From: Bradysia coprophila | Lineage: Eukaryota > Arthropoda > Insecta > Diptera > Sciaridae | DNA length: 64,000 bases | Assembly (NCBI RefSeq): GCF_014529535.1 | Contig: NW_023503501.1 | Span: forward strand, 6,330,150 to 6,394,149 | Direction: 5' to 3' | Translations under genes and position numbers: made by a program | Notes under the pieces: generated by a model | What the model was told of the DNA's origin: nothing | Databases searched by the model: none | Seen by the model: the letters and a program-made list of their open reading frames with translations, nothing else | Part shown: positions 11,535 through 25,128 of the stretch, piece by piece | Layout of the letters: every line of letters starts with the position of its first letter | Position numbering within the stretch: the stretch's first letter is position 1

Positions 11535-14500
11535 AATGTGTTTCACCGTGCTCGGATGAAAATACAACGCTAGAGGTTCCCCACGTAGCTTTAGTGCCTA
11601 TTCAAACAAGTTCACCAGAACGACGAATTACATCACAAAAGGAAATTATTGCTGGAGAGGAACGACCAAAATATTTGCTCATAAAACAGTTACAGGAAGC
11701 ACAAGGTATGTTTGGTTGTGTCATATAGTGGTTTTGTACGAAATTTATTGTAATTTGATATTCTGTGTTGGTGTTTGAAGTTCACTGAATACTTCGATCT
11801 CGTGAGGTAGTTCTCCTATAAATACATGTTGTTGATGCGCTTTATGTCATAAAATTGAATGAGGTAAACCTTTGCTACACGTTAATGAAAACGTTTCCCA
11901 ATTACGAGTAGAGTTGCAGCATGTGGGAGTCGCTCGATTTTAATGGAATTTAGTGAGTGTACCTTCAAAATGGGAATTGTGTCTATTCATGAAATCATTA
12001 AAAGGACATCGGTCCATGGAATCTTATCACAAACTTGTTCATTACAAACTTCCAAATTCTAACAAAAACCATAATCCCTGTTCCGGTAAAACACACCAGG
12101 TGTGACTACAATTTATTTAATCCAATTTATCATTTCACAATACCAAAACCGTCTGCTCATTACATCCTAATGATCTGTAAAAGGGATCCGTTCGTACGAA
12201 AAGGACAGAGAAAATGTCAATGAAATTATTTTCACCCATCTTAAAGTTGTGTCGACTCTAAAACACGTAACTTTACCACCCCATTACCGTTGGAAACATA
12301 TTTTCGTACATCGTTTCCACTTCGCCCTTTCTTTTCATTTCATTCCATTCCATTTCTTTCTTTGTTATCTAGCCACAGCAAAATTTCTCGCAACTCATCA
12401 ATAATTTCTTTTTAATAAATTTATGTTAAACAAACCCATCGAGGTTATTTTCATCTCGACTGTAATTTGAATATATTGATAAGGCATGCCCATGTACCAC
12501 AAAATGGAACACTGAAAAAAAGAATCGAAAGAAAATGAAATATTTCCATTTCCCAACAAAACATCTGAGAAATATATTACGTAGTCGTCGACGACGTCGG
12601 TCCACAATTATCTTTGTGAGGATTCCCCATATCCACACGCCGCTAAGCTTTTTAACATATGAGTAGAAATATTTTGCTGGCATTAAAAAGGGATAGAAGT
12701 TAGAGCAAAATTTTGTGGAATTAAATTTTGTGAAATTTTTGTTGTTCGTATTGTCCTTGTATACATCCCTCCATTTTTATTTTTTTTCGTTTTCAGTGCT
12801 GTTTTATTTTATTGGCTTTGTGAAAAGTAATTGAATGAGTTAAAGCTTAAAACAAATCAATTTAAAGCTAATGTAGTGTAGTGGCTACGCTGTAAATAAG
12901 TCCTTTGTCGTAAATTCAAAAAAATCCTTCAGCATTACTCACCCCCACAAAGTTGGTGCGACGAATAAAAATAGTCCTCGGTTGACATAGATATACATTC
13001 TCTCTCTCTCTCTCTCTGTCCATATAGTTGGTAATTTAGATGGAAAATTAAATCACTGAATATCGTGTGCGCTTGAAAATGACGGCAATTATATTGTATG
13101 ACATCGTGGGTGTATTGAAAATAGCACCCAGCACACAATAAATTAGTTTTGTCGTAGGTGTTTGCTTTGGCCAAACACCACGATATACGCTTTTAACACC
13201 GAAATAATTATGCTAAATGTTGCAGAGAATGAATAGCGGTTTTTATTGTGTATATGGCGCGGTACAAATGTTCTGTTTGTTGTTGTTGGTTTTTTTAATG
13301 TTTCCTCTGTATCTGTCGGGGGTCTTTCCATTCAACGGTCGCTCCTTCATAAAATCGTATTTTGTTTTGGAAACATTTTGGTGTTCTCTTTGTGGATTTT
13401 ATGATATTTTTTTCCCACATCAAAAATGATTACATTTAAAACAGTTTGGTGTACTGATTCGTCGTACAATAATTTGTTGAATTAAAAAAAGAAACCCACT
13501 AAATTACCGAGAAAGAAAAAGGTTAACGAACAACGTCTCGTTATCTGCGAAATAATCGTTCTAAATTACGAAACTCCTAGAAGTTAAAAAAAAATTATTT
13601 CTTCCGACCTACAACATAAATACCAACGTACATTCCAGTCGAATCGTAATTGAGTTCTTTCCGTTGAACTAATAATCCCTTAAATAATCCCAGTAGCTAA
13701 TGTTATACCCATTTCCTAATTAAGTATTGTAACCGTATATTGCATGTATATCTATCGTATTTTGTGTATTTCTTTTTTCTATATAAATCAATACATTGAT
13801 GCCGTACGCAACATCTTCAATCAATGGTCCCATAAAAACATCAATCTGTTTGTGGCAACCAAATGATAAAACATTTTGTTTGTTTTGATAAAAACTAAAA
13901 AACTTTCAAACCAAAAAAAAAAAAATTGAACCAAAATGTGAAGATGGAATGGAAAAAATCCGTTCGGCGGCGCATCAAAATCAAAGCTATGTTGTTGAAA
14001 CAATCACAATGACTACCGTAACAGAACGACGGATCATTCGAGAACGCGAAGCCATCGAAAATCGTACGGCCAGCGGTCAAACGACAACGGTGAACAAAGC
14101 TTGCAGCGAAACGGAGAAGACTGTGGAGGACAATGAAAGCAACGGCGGCGTGAAATCAACACTCGTGACTGCCATTTTGCAGCCCTCTATCGAACGAAGC
14201 ACATATCTAAACAATTCATCGGATGGGAAGTTAACAACATCGGCACAAATAGCAGGAATTTTGAAGGGTGGCAAATTGTGGAAGAGTGAGGTCACTCAGG
14301 TGAGTTTTGAAAAATATTCTTTAAAAAATGTTCGGTGAATAGGTCTGGTAAAGCTTGTATTTGATGTTATGAACTTTTTGGTACATATTTTTCCATATTA
14401 CGTTCGATTCTATTTTAAATCCACATTACGTATTCAATATAACAGGAGCTTAAAATTCTATAAAAAGCGAAACGTTCCAATCACAAAATGCTTTGTATTG

Positions 14501-17500
14501 AGGCTTTTTATGTTTCTAGGGATACGTACCTACGGATTAATGATCTCGTTTACTACGTTACAATCTCATTTTTACAAACTTTCGTCTTTAATTTATATCC
14601 GAAAAAACGTTTTTATTCGTAATACCATGTAGGCTGTAGGTATGAATGAATGTCTATTACAAAGACATTTTTTCTCGGTTTGACTGTTTTTACCTGGAAT
14701 TTAAAAATTCATGACTCTGGTTCAACGGACTTTTGTGCGGTTATAATATTAATGTATCGTTGAGAATTCGTCGTAGTTACATTGCATTGAGTGGTATTAA
14801 AAAGAATTTCTTAGAAAATTGAAACTAAAAGACTGAAATTTCAAGAGACTTCAGGCGATTGGGGAACAAGCGGTCTCCGATTTTAATGAGTGGACTCGGT
14901 GGATTCGTCTTTCAATTCTAGAAAACACGTATCTTTCACTTTTTCTAAAAAAAAATTATTTTCTGTCAAAAGCTCTCAAAAGTAAAGACATGTCAGAGGG
15001 TACCGAAAACCGTTTTTCGGCAATAACTCAAGAAAAAATTATTTTAAATTGTTGTAATGTTTAGGCCTTGGAAAGACCTACAGATAGAGTATACGCACTG
15101 CGTTCCACAAGAGTTATGACTGAAAATATAGTGAATGTTCGGAGAGTCCGGATGAGTATGGGGTGTTGTAGCTGGCCTCACCCACTATCGTTGCACATAT
15201 AAATGAACCCAGTACTTTTGCCCACAGATGCCTTGGAAAAAAAGTTGGTGCCAAAATGCAGATTTTTTCTTTTTTTCTGAGGGCTCTACAGCTGGAACAG
15301 CATCTGGAACGGTACTACGGCAGTCATTTTTTATCGTCTACTATTCTTTTACCTTATCAATAGAAAAACGCTTCGATATGTCGCGAATATATCAGATCCA
15401 CTATTAGTAATATCAAGAAGAAAATCGTTAAATTTTTCTCCGAGGATTTTAGTCAAATAAAGTGTTAGCGTATAGCAAATGACCTCAGGACTCCGGAACC
15501 GTAATTATTTTTTCAATTGGACCAATATTTGCTACGTGACAGAAGATTGGGAAACCGTTTGCTCCCACTTGATCATATCTGCAGAGAATCCGGACTCTCC
15601 GAACATTCACTATATTTTTAGTCATAACTCTCGTGGATGTACTCGCACCAAGCAGTGCGTATATTCTATCTGTAGGTCTTTCCAAGGCCGACATTCGTAC
15701 AACATTACAACAATTTAAAATAATTTTTTCTTGAGTTATTGCCGAAAAACTGTTTTCGGTACCCTCTGACTTGTCTTCACTTTTGAGCTCTTTTCACAGA
15801 AAATTTTTTTTTTTAGAAAAAGTGAAAGATACGTGTTTCCTAGAATTGAAAGACGAATCCAACGACCTATCACTCATTAAAATCGGAGACCGCTTGTTCC
15901 CAAAGTTAAAAAAACGCCTGAAGATTTGGCGATATGACTCTCAAGACTTCACGTACCTACTTCAGAGATGAGGATTCTTTGAGACTCTTACATATTTCAA
16001 ATATATTTTTTAGAGGCAATGGCGTCACAGTAGGATCCATTAGACGCTGTTTCTACAACAAAACAATAAAAAAAAGAATAATTGTATGTCATGAACAGCT
16101 ACAAAACCCATAGTCAGGTCGTCAAAATTTCCATAACGTCGGCTTGCTGAAATATTTTCGTGACACTGCATGGCCTTGGTTTTCTGACCAGTTTATGTGA
16201 ACACTTTACAAAAAATACTTTTGAGGTTGCGTCTTTATGACTTGGAAAACATGAGTTCCATAAAATGAAACATTTGTCTAAATTCGTTATAATATCACTG
16301 TCAAACGAATTCATATTGAACATCTGACGTAGTAGATCTAACTATAGCACTTACGAATTAATAATTCCATTGCTGTGATCGCACAGCATTAAATTAATTA
16401 TTTAAATGGAAGTATCAAGCGCATACAGCAAATAAAAATCAACCTTCATTAAAGTGCTCTCATAAAACCTCGTTCGGAGACATCATTCATCCTAAAATTA
16501 ACATGAAAATGTTTTCTGCAAAAGCTGTTTTTCCACCATTACAAGCCGCCAGATATACGGACGAACATAAGCACACTCTCATAAGATTTTCACATTTTAT
16601 ACTTTACGCTATTCCTGCCAGCGCAAAAATTTATTATCAACATCCTTGAGATATCACAAAAAGAACGAAAGGTGCTGTGCATGTCTGTATGTGACGTTGG
16701 CATATGTATGGAAAGATGTAAGACATTTTAGAGAAAAAAGAAATCTTCAGCATTTCGAGGATTTTATATTTCATTAAATGTGTAAAGGCAAACACGACAG
16801 AATTTTTTTTCGTATTTTTATGCAAAATATTCGGTTTTCGAAGAAAAAGAAAAAAGTTTCTCTTTTCATCTTCGTACATTTTCCATCACCAAGGGGTTGG
16901 AAAAATCCACAACTTTCATCTGTTTAGAGCTTGTAATATTAAATTGTTATGTATATTGTGTGTGTACCAGTACCTGCACATATACTTTACATACATACAT
17001 ACGTCTTCTTCTTCTTCTTCTTCATGCATAAACATATCTATGCTACTGAAATCCGGATTAAAGTGTCACAAGTATATCTTAGGTGTATAAGCTTTCCACT
17101 GAAGTTCATGTTATTGATGTAGAATAGGGTTGTTTGCATATGGTATTTGTTTTCTGAAAATCTACCGAGATATACTGACGTTGTAAGAAAAGCGCTGTTG
17201 AATCACATCTCAAGAAAACTAAGTGTTACTGCCGTAGCAAACGGTTTTTTTTTCTCCTTTAAGATGGAAATATCGTCTGTAGAGAAAGATAAATGGCTGA
17301 AGTTCTGTAGTAAGCCTTTTGTGATTTTAAAAGTTTGTGTGGAATGCAAATGCATTGTTTTCAACGCGTGCTATTGACTTTTTCAATAATCTGTCGTCGC
17401 TGAATGAGTACCTTAACAGGTAGAGTATAGTAAGTTTATGGATGAAATCGAACAGTACTTACTTTCGAACAATTAGAGAAAGAACTAATATAAAATCCGA

Positions 17501-20230
17501 TAAGACGATTATAAGGACAATCAGAATGGGGAATTGAAATTCAATATCAATCTATAAGACTGTAAAAGTGGGAGATTAACTGTCAGCTTATCATGAACGG
17601 AGCATATTAAAATTTCCATGTTCAAAAATGCGAACTAGAATAGAAAATATTTACCTCATTTTAAGACTCATACCTCAGACCTAATTTTAGCTTTATCCTC
17701 TCATTACTCAATCATTCCAATAAATCTCTTAATCTTCAGTGCGAAGAGTCAACAAACGTAACATCAGACGACGAAGGATCGAAGCGTTCTGTACGTTTCA
17801 CCGATAACACCAAAGAGGATCTAGACGAACATTTGCTCAACGGTCGAGATGTGTGCGATGGTCAAGCGCAAAATGATCAAAACGAAGACGACAGTCAGAG
17901 CAATGATGCGGCTCCAATGAAAAAACATTCCAGCCTCTATCACAATGCACTTCGGCCAAATTCAGCTGTTCGACAGCTATTTCCAACGACTGTTCAACAA
18001 CAGCCAGCTGCTCCGTTAACGCACGAAGTTTTGCGTGCGTTTGAAGACTCGAAGAAGACCATCATGTCAACAGTTGTTCATCCTAGCAGCGACTCTGAAA
18101 CGGATACGATTCGTCGAACAATTGAAAGAAACGCTCTGAGGCGCTCCTTGATTAAATACGAACCAAAGTACGTATTGAATTTGCTGTGCTGGCCAATTAG
18201 GTTGTTGATGCGACGAAACGTTTAAAATTTCAGGAAGAAAATGCAACGGGCAGAAACCTCGTTAGAAGAACGAATTCGGCGCTTAACATGCGATGTTGAC
18301 GAGAACGTCAATTCGGAAACTGACTCCGTTCAAGATGGATTCAATTCGAACTCTTTGGAGAGACGAGACAGTCCCGCAGGTGAAGAAAATCCTCAGCAGC
18401 CGAAATACGACAAAAGTTTTTCGCCAAGTTCATCGGCTAGTAGTTCTTCTAGCGGTTCCACATCGGCGTATCGGAAAATTACTGACATTTTCAACCGAGA
18501 TCGTCGTCAAGAGCGAATCCCAGAAGCCGATGAAAATCCAATTGTAATCATTCCACAGGTACTTTTAGCACAATGTACAAGTTTAAAGTTAACGCTTTTC
18601 GTTTCGCAGCAGTTACAAGAGTTGCCGTGTCGTTGTCCTGCTGCACCAGATCTTGGTATGGGTATACAGATGCCAGCCTCACATACCCAAATCCATCAAA
18701 CACCGCCACGCCAACAAGAAGCTAGGAGACAATTCCTGTCAACGTTAGCACCATTGACTTCCTGTGTTGCCGGACAACGGGACGATCTGTCGTATTACAC
18801 ACTTGCACCTGGCGACCGTACTTCAGCTGCCAGTTCTCAGTGTTCCGAATATAGTTTAGGTGACATTGAAGCGGTCCTGCAACACAATGACGAAGTTAAG
18901 AAAGTTGCGCCAGATGTAATTGCTGGTACACCAGGACAGGAACAGGACGAATTAGCAGCATTTGCACAACAAGAAGCTTTAAGAACTGAAAGACTTAAGA
19001 AACGATATAGTGCCGAAACGTCGGCCTCAGCGCCAAATTCGAATGCTGGTTCCGATGATGATGAGCAAAATGATTACGGGTTCAATAAGCGTCCATCGGT
19101 TCGCGGTATCAAACCCAGATTTAGTTCCACCAACGAAATATTACAGCAAATGCAAGCGCAATTATCGACTCCAACACACCCACAAACTCAGGTAAAAATG
19201 TCTCATTCATTCGTATAGCAACAGGTTGAGTTACATCGTCAACATCACTTTAGGTTCAACAACAAATCGAACATTCGAACACATTACCAAAGACTCACAA
19301 TCACGCAATGCAATTAGCAGCAACACCAAAGAATCAACCGACAGCACCAAATCAGCAAATCGCAACGTTACCTAACCAAACGACTCATCAACAGCACATC
19401 GCTGCGTGGAACTATTTAAATTATAATGAACAACACCAACGGCACGTCGGCGCTGCCGCCCACTTACCTGGTAATCCCAACTCTAATTACTATCATCATT
19501 TGCCTATCAATAGCCGTCACAGCTTTGGCCATGAAGAAGCCACCGTCTATCAGAATTGTCAGAGTCAAAGTGTTGCCGTGGGTCAACATTACGGCACGTA
19601 TGCACGAAGTCCGACCAGAAGACCGGAATCACCGCCTCCACTTCGCAATTATCATCAAACAATGGTGTTGATTCCGTACAACACCGAATCGTATGCACAT
19701 TTCTCTACGAATGAAGTTGCTGGTCAACCGTTCCAACGTCACAACGTACTTGAATATCAGCAGGTAAGGCATGAATAAAACGGAATGTCGTTGTTCGAAT
19801 AGGTGAATGTAATCACGTTGGATAGTTGTGGATAACGAAACACCCCCAGACAAAACCCAGCATCGTGACAAAGATTTCATTACAGGTCACCCAGCAAACC
19901 ATTCGCGTTCCAATGGGCTATCCTCTTCCCGGTATGCAATTGCATGTTGTTGCCGGACGAGGTAATGCGATTGGTGCTCAACAATATGCTCAGTATGCGC
20001 GCCATCAGGGAGCGCAACGTAACTATGCCTACTTGCCCGAAAAGCCAGCAGTTAAGTTCACAGAACGTGGCGTTCCTGAAGGTGCGGCTAGCGTAACCCA
20101 ATCGGACGCGAACAACGGCTTAATGTCTCCGACATCAAGTAATGCCCAAAGTTCACAAAATGGTTTGCACATCACAACACAAACCAGCACAACGACACAG
20201 CCTGGCGTCTTTTATGCGATGAATGTTTGA
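11535..20230 (+). CDS. Large Ser/Gln-rich protein, 5'-incomplete, unrecognised
   Basis: Seven coding exons join in phase: 11535-11705, 13944-14299, 17740-18167, 18234-18558, 18610-19191, 19254-19763 and 19886-20230 (TGA), giving about 905 codons. The first exon begins in mid-codon, so the start lies upstream, outside what I can resolve. The acceptor at 13943 is weak, and the ATG at 13949 is an alternative start. The product has no signal peptide or membrane segment. It has acidic/serine-rich stretches, a basic 'RRIIRERE' segment, 'GILKGGKLWKSE', 'KRSVRFTD', a likely coiled piece 'ETSLEERIRRLTCDV', then 'RRPSVRG'-like 'FNKRPSVRGIKPRF' followed by 'STNEILQQMQ', and a long Gln/His/Pro-rich end finishing 'GVFYAMNV'. 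This composition suggests a disordered scaffold or cytoskeleton-linked protein, but I do not recognise the family and assign no function. The exon structure is well supported; the identity is not. Confidence 0.8.
11706..13943 (+). other. Intron of the unrecognised gene
   Basis: Non-coding. It begins with a good donor (gtatgt). It holds a TC microsatellite at about 12993-13018 and otherwise AT-rich unique sequence. No nested gene seen. Confidence 0.6.
14843..15950. mobile_element. Foldback element with about 350-bp inverted arms
   Basis: The left arm (about 14843-15170) and right arm (about 15585-15950) are inverted copies. Matching blocks include 'cttcaggcg', 'aagcggtctccgattttaat', 'gaaagatacgtgtttyctag', 'ttgccgaaaaac' and 'ctctccgaacattcactata'. 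The centre (about 15170-15585) is unique. Divergence between arms is modest. No transposase frame is present. The element lies in the intron between the 13944 and 17740 exons of the unrecognised gene. Confidence 0.75.
16983..17024. repeat. Microsatellites (ACAT)n and (CTT)n
   Basis: A short 'acatacatacatac' run is followed by 'cttcttcttcttcttctt'. Simple sequence repeats within the intron; no further meaning is seen. Confidence 0.8.
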
Positions 20231-21860
20231 CCAAACGAATAGGAATTTATTCAATTTTCTACATTTAAGTCAACTGCATTCCATTTTCGCTCATAAGATT
20301 TGAACTGTGAAATTTACGTTGGACGTGACAGTATTTTAACATTTAGAGATTTTTTCGGTCTGTTCGTTCCGTGGTCAATGATCATTCACCGTGATTCTTA
20401 TCAAGGAATGTCTGATCTGGATGCTCATATGATAAATCAATTTTTCGAGTCCAGAGTCTTGGGGACTTTTTTGTCAAAACATAGGCAATGTATTGCTTAA
20501 TTTTGAAGTCTTGGAAGGTTGGGGGAAATGGGGGAAGTGAAGTACACACAGGAAAATATCTCCTCTTCAATGTAAAACAGTCACTCTCAAAGAACATTGA
20601 AAAGAAATGTTGAAATAGTCCTAGTATCACAAGACCTTTAGGTCGTCCATCTCTTTGCCATTTGGTAAATTTCAGTTCGAGAAAATATTAGACCAAATAT
20701 ATTGGACTGTAACTCGATGCAACTCATTCTTGTACTTCCTCCGCCTAATTCACAAAGTTGTCAATATTGGTGTATTATGAACCGTTGCAAAACAGGCACA
20801 ATTATAGGCCGTGTCTGTATCTTATAATACCGAAAGATATGCAATTATAGGCCAGAGACATTTAAGTTTATCTACTGTCTTCACCATATTAATGTCAGTG
20901 TACAGCTCAAACGGTCGTAATTCTGATCGGTATTCTTGTGTAGCCATATTATGTCCTGGTAGTTATGCGTCATTTGACGAAGTTAGAATGATTTGTTTCC
21001 ATAAAAAAAATGAAATTAACTACCGATCCGACAGTCAAACCTTTCATAAAGTTCCGCACATCTTGGACTAAATTGAAGTTTGACAAGGGGACACCCAAAG
21101 GGAGGCTCTAATCCTATTGAATCATTTCAAAGGCTCTCTACCTTTGATCATAATATATTACACTCGCCAAACCATGAAAGCACTGAATATCACGCGTCAA
21201 AAGTTATCGGGAACCACACTTTTTTAGTTCTCTTTCAGCAGACCTTGCAAACAGGTCTAGGGATCCAGGCGATGTTTTCCTTAATGGTGGAGTTTGTTTA
21301 CGAATAACAATAACGAATAACAGTCAAAGAGAGAAATTTGATATGAAGGCGGAGCTTACTCTCAGTATCAACGAGTAGTGTGATGCACATCGAACGATCA
21401 ACTGGTTCGGCTTTATATCGCGTATTTTCGGTTTCGTTTTTATTCTCATTCTTCTTCTATACATTCAAGTTCAACCATGACGGGTGTGCATTATATTTGG
21501 TTTTGTTGTTTCGACCCATTACATAACTCGGGATAAAAATTAAAAGTCTCGTATGTCTCGGTTTCGCCTCGGATCAACAAACTTCACACGAAAACTCTAC
21601 TTTCCATCTTTTTCCTAGTTTTGCACAAAATTATTTAAGGGTGCACCAAAGCAACTTTTACTTTTTTTCCCGACGTAACGACGATATGTTTACAACAAAA
21701 GAACCCACACTCTGATCTGTTGTGAGAAAATATCTCGTTATGTGTTGTGAAAAATTCATTGAACTACATGAAAATAGAAAGTTGTTAAACTAGAAGACCA
21801 AAATCGATAAATTGATTTATTTCTGAAGCAACGCAGGTCATCATCATTTATATTAATCCA
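20231..21860. other. Non-coding, probably 3' UTR and intergenic
   Basis: No coding sequence can be supported downstream of the TGA at 20228-20230. The 3' UTR of the unrecognised gene must start here; its end was not determined. Confidence 0.45.
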
Positions 21861-22810
21861 ATCATCTCGTTACGAAATAAATAAAAATTAATTGGACGGC
21901 AATTACCAAAAAAAAAGAATTATATTTAATCAAACTTTAAGCATTTAAAAATAAATTAAATGGAAAACTTTGAAGAAGAGTATAAAAAATTGTAGACAAA
22001 GAAGAGTATAGTTTATGAGATAAGGTAAACCGGTTATTTTTATATTTCTCATCAATGTAAATAATTTCTTGAATGGCTACTAATATTGTGGTTTGTAAAT
22101 TTAAAAACATAACAAAAAATAAAGAAAAAAATATTTTAAAAAAATTAAAAAAATTATTGACAAAAAAATTATATTTATTACAATGAAATGAGTTACGATT
22201 ATGAATAATAATTAAAAAAAACTCCGACAGGGGGCCTAAATGCGACGTGAAAAAAATGGCAACATTAAAAAAATTAATTTAAAGAAATCACTTAGTGATG
22301 TTACGTAAAAAATTATTTTAAAAAAAATGGAAAACAAGGAAATTATTGTAAAACAATTTCCAGATTGTTGATTGAAAAGTTTTTTCGAATTAAAAAAAAA
22401 AGGTAAACCATCAAGGTAAATATTAGGTAAATATGGGAACGTGGATTTTAAATGAAAATTATTATAAAATTTATAAAAAGACAGAAAAAGAAAATTAGAA
22501 AAAACAAACAGAGAAACAACAAACTAGAAATCGAAACTTTATTAACATATAAACAAACATACAAATATATGTCTTTGGTTATTATAAGAACCTACCCCAA
22601 AATAAAAATTTAAAAAAAATTTATGGAAAGGCAAACTAATACAAATAATTTCCAATAAAAAAGAATTTAAGAAGAAAAAAAACAAAAATTTAATCGACTT
22701 AACAAGAAAGAATAATTGACAAATACTATAAACAAGAGGGTATGATAAATAATCAAAAACATGTTTCTTTATAGACTAAGTAAACAAAACAAAAAAAAAG
22801 TATTAAAACA
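21860..22810 (+). other. Strongly A-rich kilobase
   Basis: Nearly a kilobase has a marked excess of A on the + strand, with many runs of AAAA broken by single T or G (for example 22085-22170, 22300-22400, 22580-22700). It contains no open frame of note. It may be the distal part of a long 3' UTR of the upstream gene, or an old insertion with lost structure. Confidence 0.5.
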
Positions 22811-22944
22811 TGTTGGTCAGTACGCAAATTGTTTCATTATTGGATCGAGGAAAATGGGTTTCAGACCGAGGCCCAATATTTATGAAATTGAATATCGCAA
22901 AAAATTCAAAAAAAATCGAATGTGAAACTTACATTTTGATATCT

Positions 22945-23850
22945 TTACACAGAGGCGCCGACTACGGTATTGCCGCGAGGCTCGAGCAACACTATGACCA
23001 AATTCGACGAGGCTGAGCAACACTCGACGACACAATAAACATTTTTAAATCAAAAATGGTTTAAACTGTAGAAGAAAACGAAGTAAGTCAAAAATTCTCG
23101 CTGCGCGGCATTTCACTTTATATGACTAATTTCAGCGTTACCTTCACTACATTCTCGGAATTACGTTACCTCCATTTTCAATTTTATTTTTAATCGGTGC
23201 GGAACTTTATTCTGATAAAAATTTGGAGATTTTGAGGATCCACAGCAACAATGCAATCTCCATTTCTTAAAAAATGTTTCACTGAAACGAAGCGAAATGA
23301 ATGAGATTTATCAAACTGAATCAAATTTGTTTTACGGGACAATAATCAAAAATCTCATTCCAGTTTTGTAACAGTATGTTAATTACATGACGAATGTGTG
23401 CGTGCGTATATATATCCAAGTGTGAATGTTTATGTACGAGAGCGTTAGCGAAGTTTTTGAGGGTCCGTCTAGGAACGAACTTTATCTTCATTCGAATTTA
23501 CGACAACATTTGATCTTTTTAGCAGCATAATTATAAAAAAAGATCGCTACGCTCGCAATTATCTTATTTTTTGTACAGTCGTTGTCATTTCATTTTACTT
23601 GCTATCAAAATTCAGCTGTTTTGCCAATTCAAAATGCATTGAAAAAACAGCTGAAATTTGACAGTAAGTAAAATGAAATAACAACGACTGTATATCATGG
23701 GTCCTATAAAGCAGTCTTACCCAATGTTCAAGTGTCCAGTACACGGCTGTTATCGATAAGTAAATTTTACAAAAATATCAATTTCGGATTATACGAAAAA
23801 GGGACTTTTTTGGGCAACACTATTCGAAAAATGAAGTCGGCGCCTCTGTC
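22945..23850. repeat. Inverted pair of 20-bp ends bounding about 0.9 kb
   Basis: 'tctttacacagaggcgccga' at 22941-22960 is matched in inverted form by 'tcggcgcctctgtctttaca' at about 23839-23858. The sequence between them has no coding frame. It could be a non-autonomous element with the palindrome at 23570-23695 nested inside it. Confidence 0.45.
23570..23695. repeat. Inverted repeat around CAGCTG arms
   Basis: 'acagtcgttgtcatttcatt' at about 23575 pairs with 'aatgaaataacaacgactgt' at about 23673, and 'cagctgttt' pairs with 'aaacagctg' nearer the centre. Arms are about 50 bases. MITE-like and non-coding. Confidence 0.6.
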
Positions 23851-25128
23851 TTTACAGTGTAAAAATTTCTGTACCGTTTCAGTACTCTATTTAGAGTACC
23901 ACTCATGCTTGAAGTGCGTTGAAGAGCCTTTTCACTTAAATGTCAATTTTTGGCCTACACATTTTTTAAATCGATATTTAACCGTGAAGGCACTTTGGCA
24001 CTTTGGCACTTTTTTGGCCAAATGGAGAAAAATGTAGAAGACAGCATTAAAATCAATTTTAAGAATGTGTAGGCCAAAAATCTTCTAGAAATCAGGATTT
24101 TTAAACGAAAATGCTTTTTATTTACTTCAAAACATTTTCGGTCAGTACAGTGGTGGTAGCTCGATCAAATTGTGAAATAAGTTGGAAAACTTTCCTGTCT
24201 TGAATTCTTTTAAATTATCTATCGCAATCTCATATCGACATACTCTTAGTCACATTTTTTATCAAAATTTCAATTTTTGTATGACGAGACAAACATCGTT
24301 AACTTTGACTCAATCTTCAAACCGTACAATCCAACTTTTTTGACTTTCTTATGTGCTATGGACCCTCAGAAAAACACCGAATGAAAATATCGTAAAATGT
24401 AAATTTGGTGTAGAAATGTCCAAAATCGAACTTAGAGCTTTTTGGTATCTTCAAGTGACTACAATTTTTCTGGATAGATCCATTTCCGATCCTGTAAAAT
24501 AGGCCAAGTACCCAGTCTAAGAGTATGCTACAACATGAGTTTAATTTTGATGCAACACTTTGCACGTAGGAAGGATGTTATAAGAAATAGAGACTTGCCA
24601 GCAACAGCAAAGAAAAATTGGGCTTGTCAACCTATTTGTAGAAGGAAACATAAAAGGTTGGTAACAAATTTCATTCTTCCCAGCAACGTAAGTTTAAATA
24701 TTTTAGGAGATCCGATTGGTGAATGTTCAACGAAGTCTAGAGGACTATGAAATTTCAACAAATCCCGGTTATTGGTGACTCTGACCCACGAATCGTCTTA
24801 TGAGACCGCATTAACTTTCCGTTGCACTTATCTTTTAAAGTTGTGAACATTTTCAAGCTTAATATCCTAACAGATCAACTTCAAAGACATAAATACCATC
24901 CTGTGTTCCAAGCTTTTCAAGAAATCGGTGTTCAAGGTGTTTACGGTTCTTATTCCAACACGACGGTCCACGTTAATAAACAACACAATTTTACAATTTT
25001 TCGGTATTTTTTTTTTCCTTTCAGTATTTCACATCTCGCATGTGTCACATGCAATAGTGACACCATATTTTCCATTCATCAGATTAGACATTAACAATTT
25101 TAAGTTTGAATTACTGAGCCACAACAAT

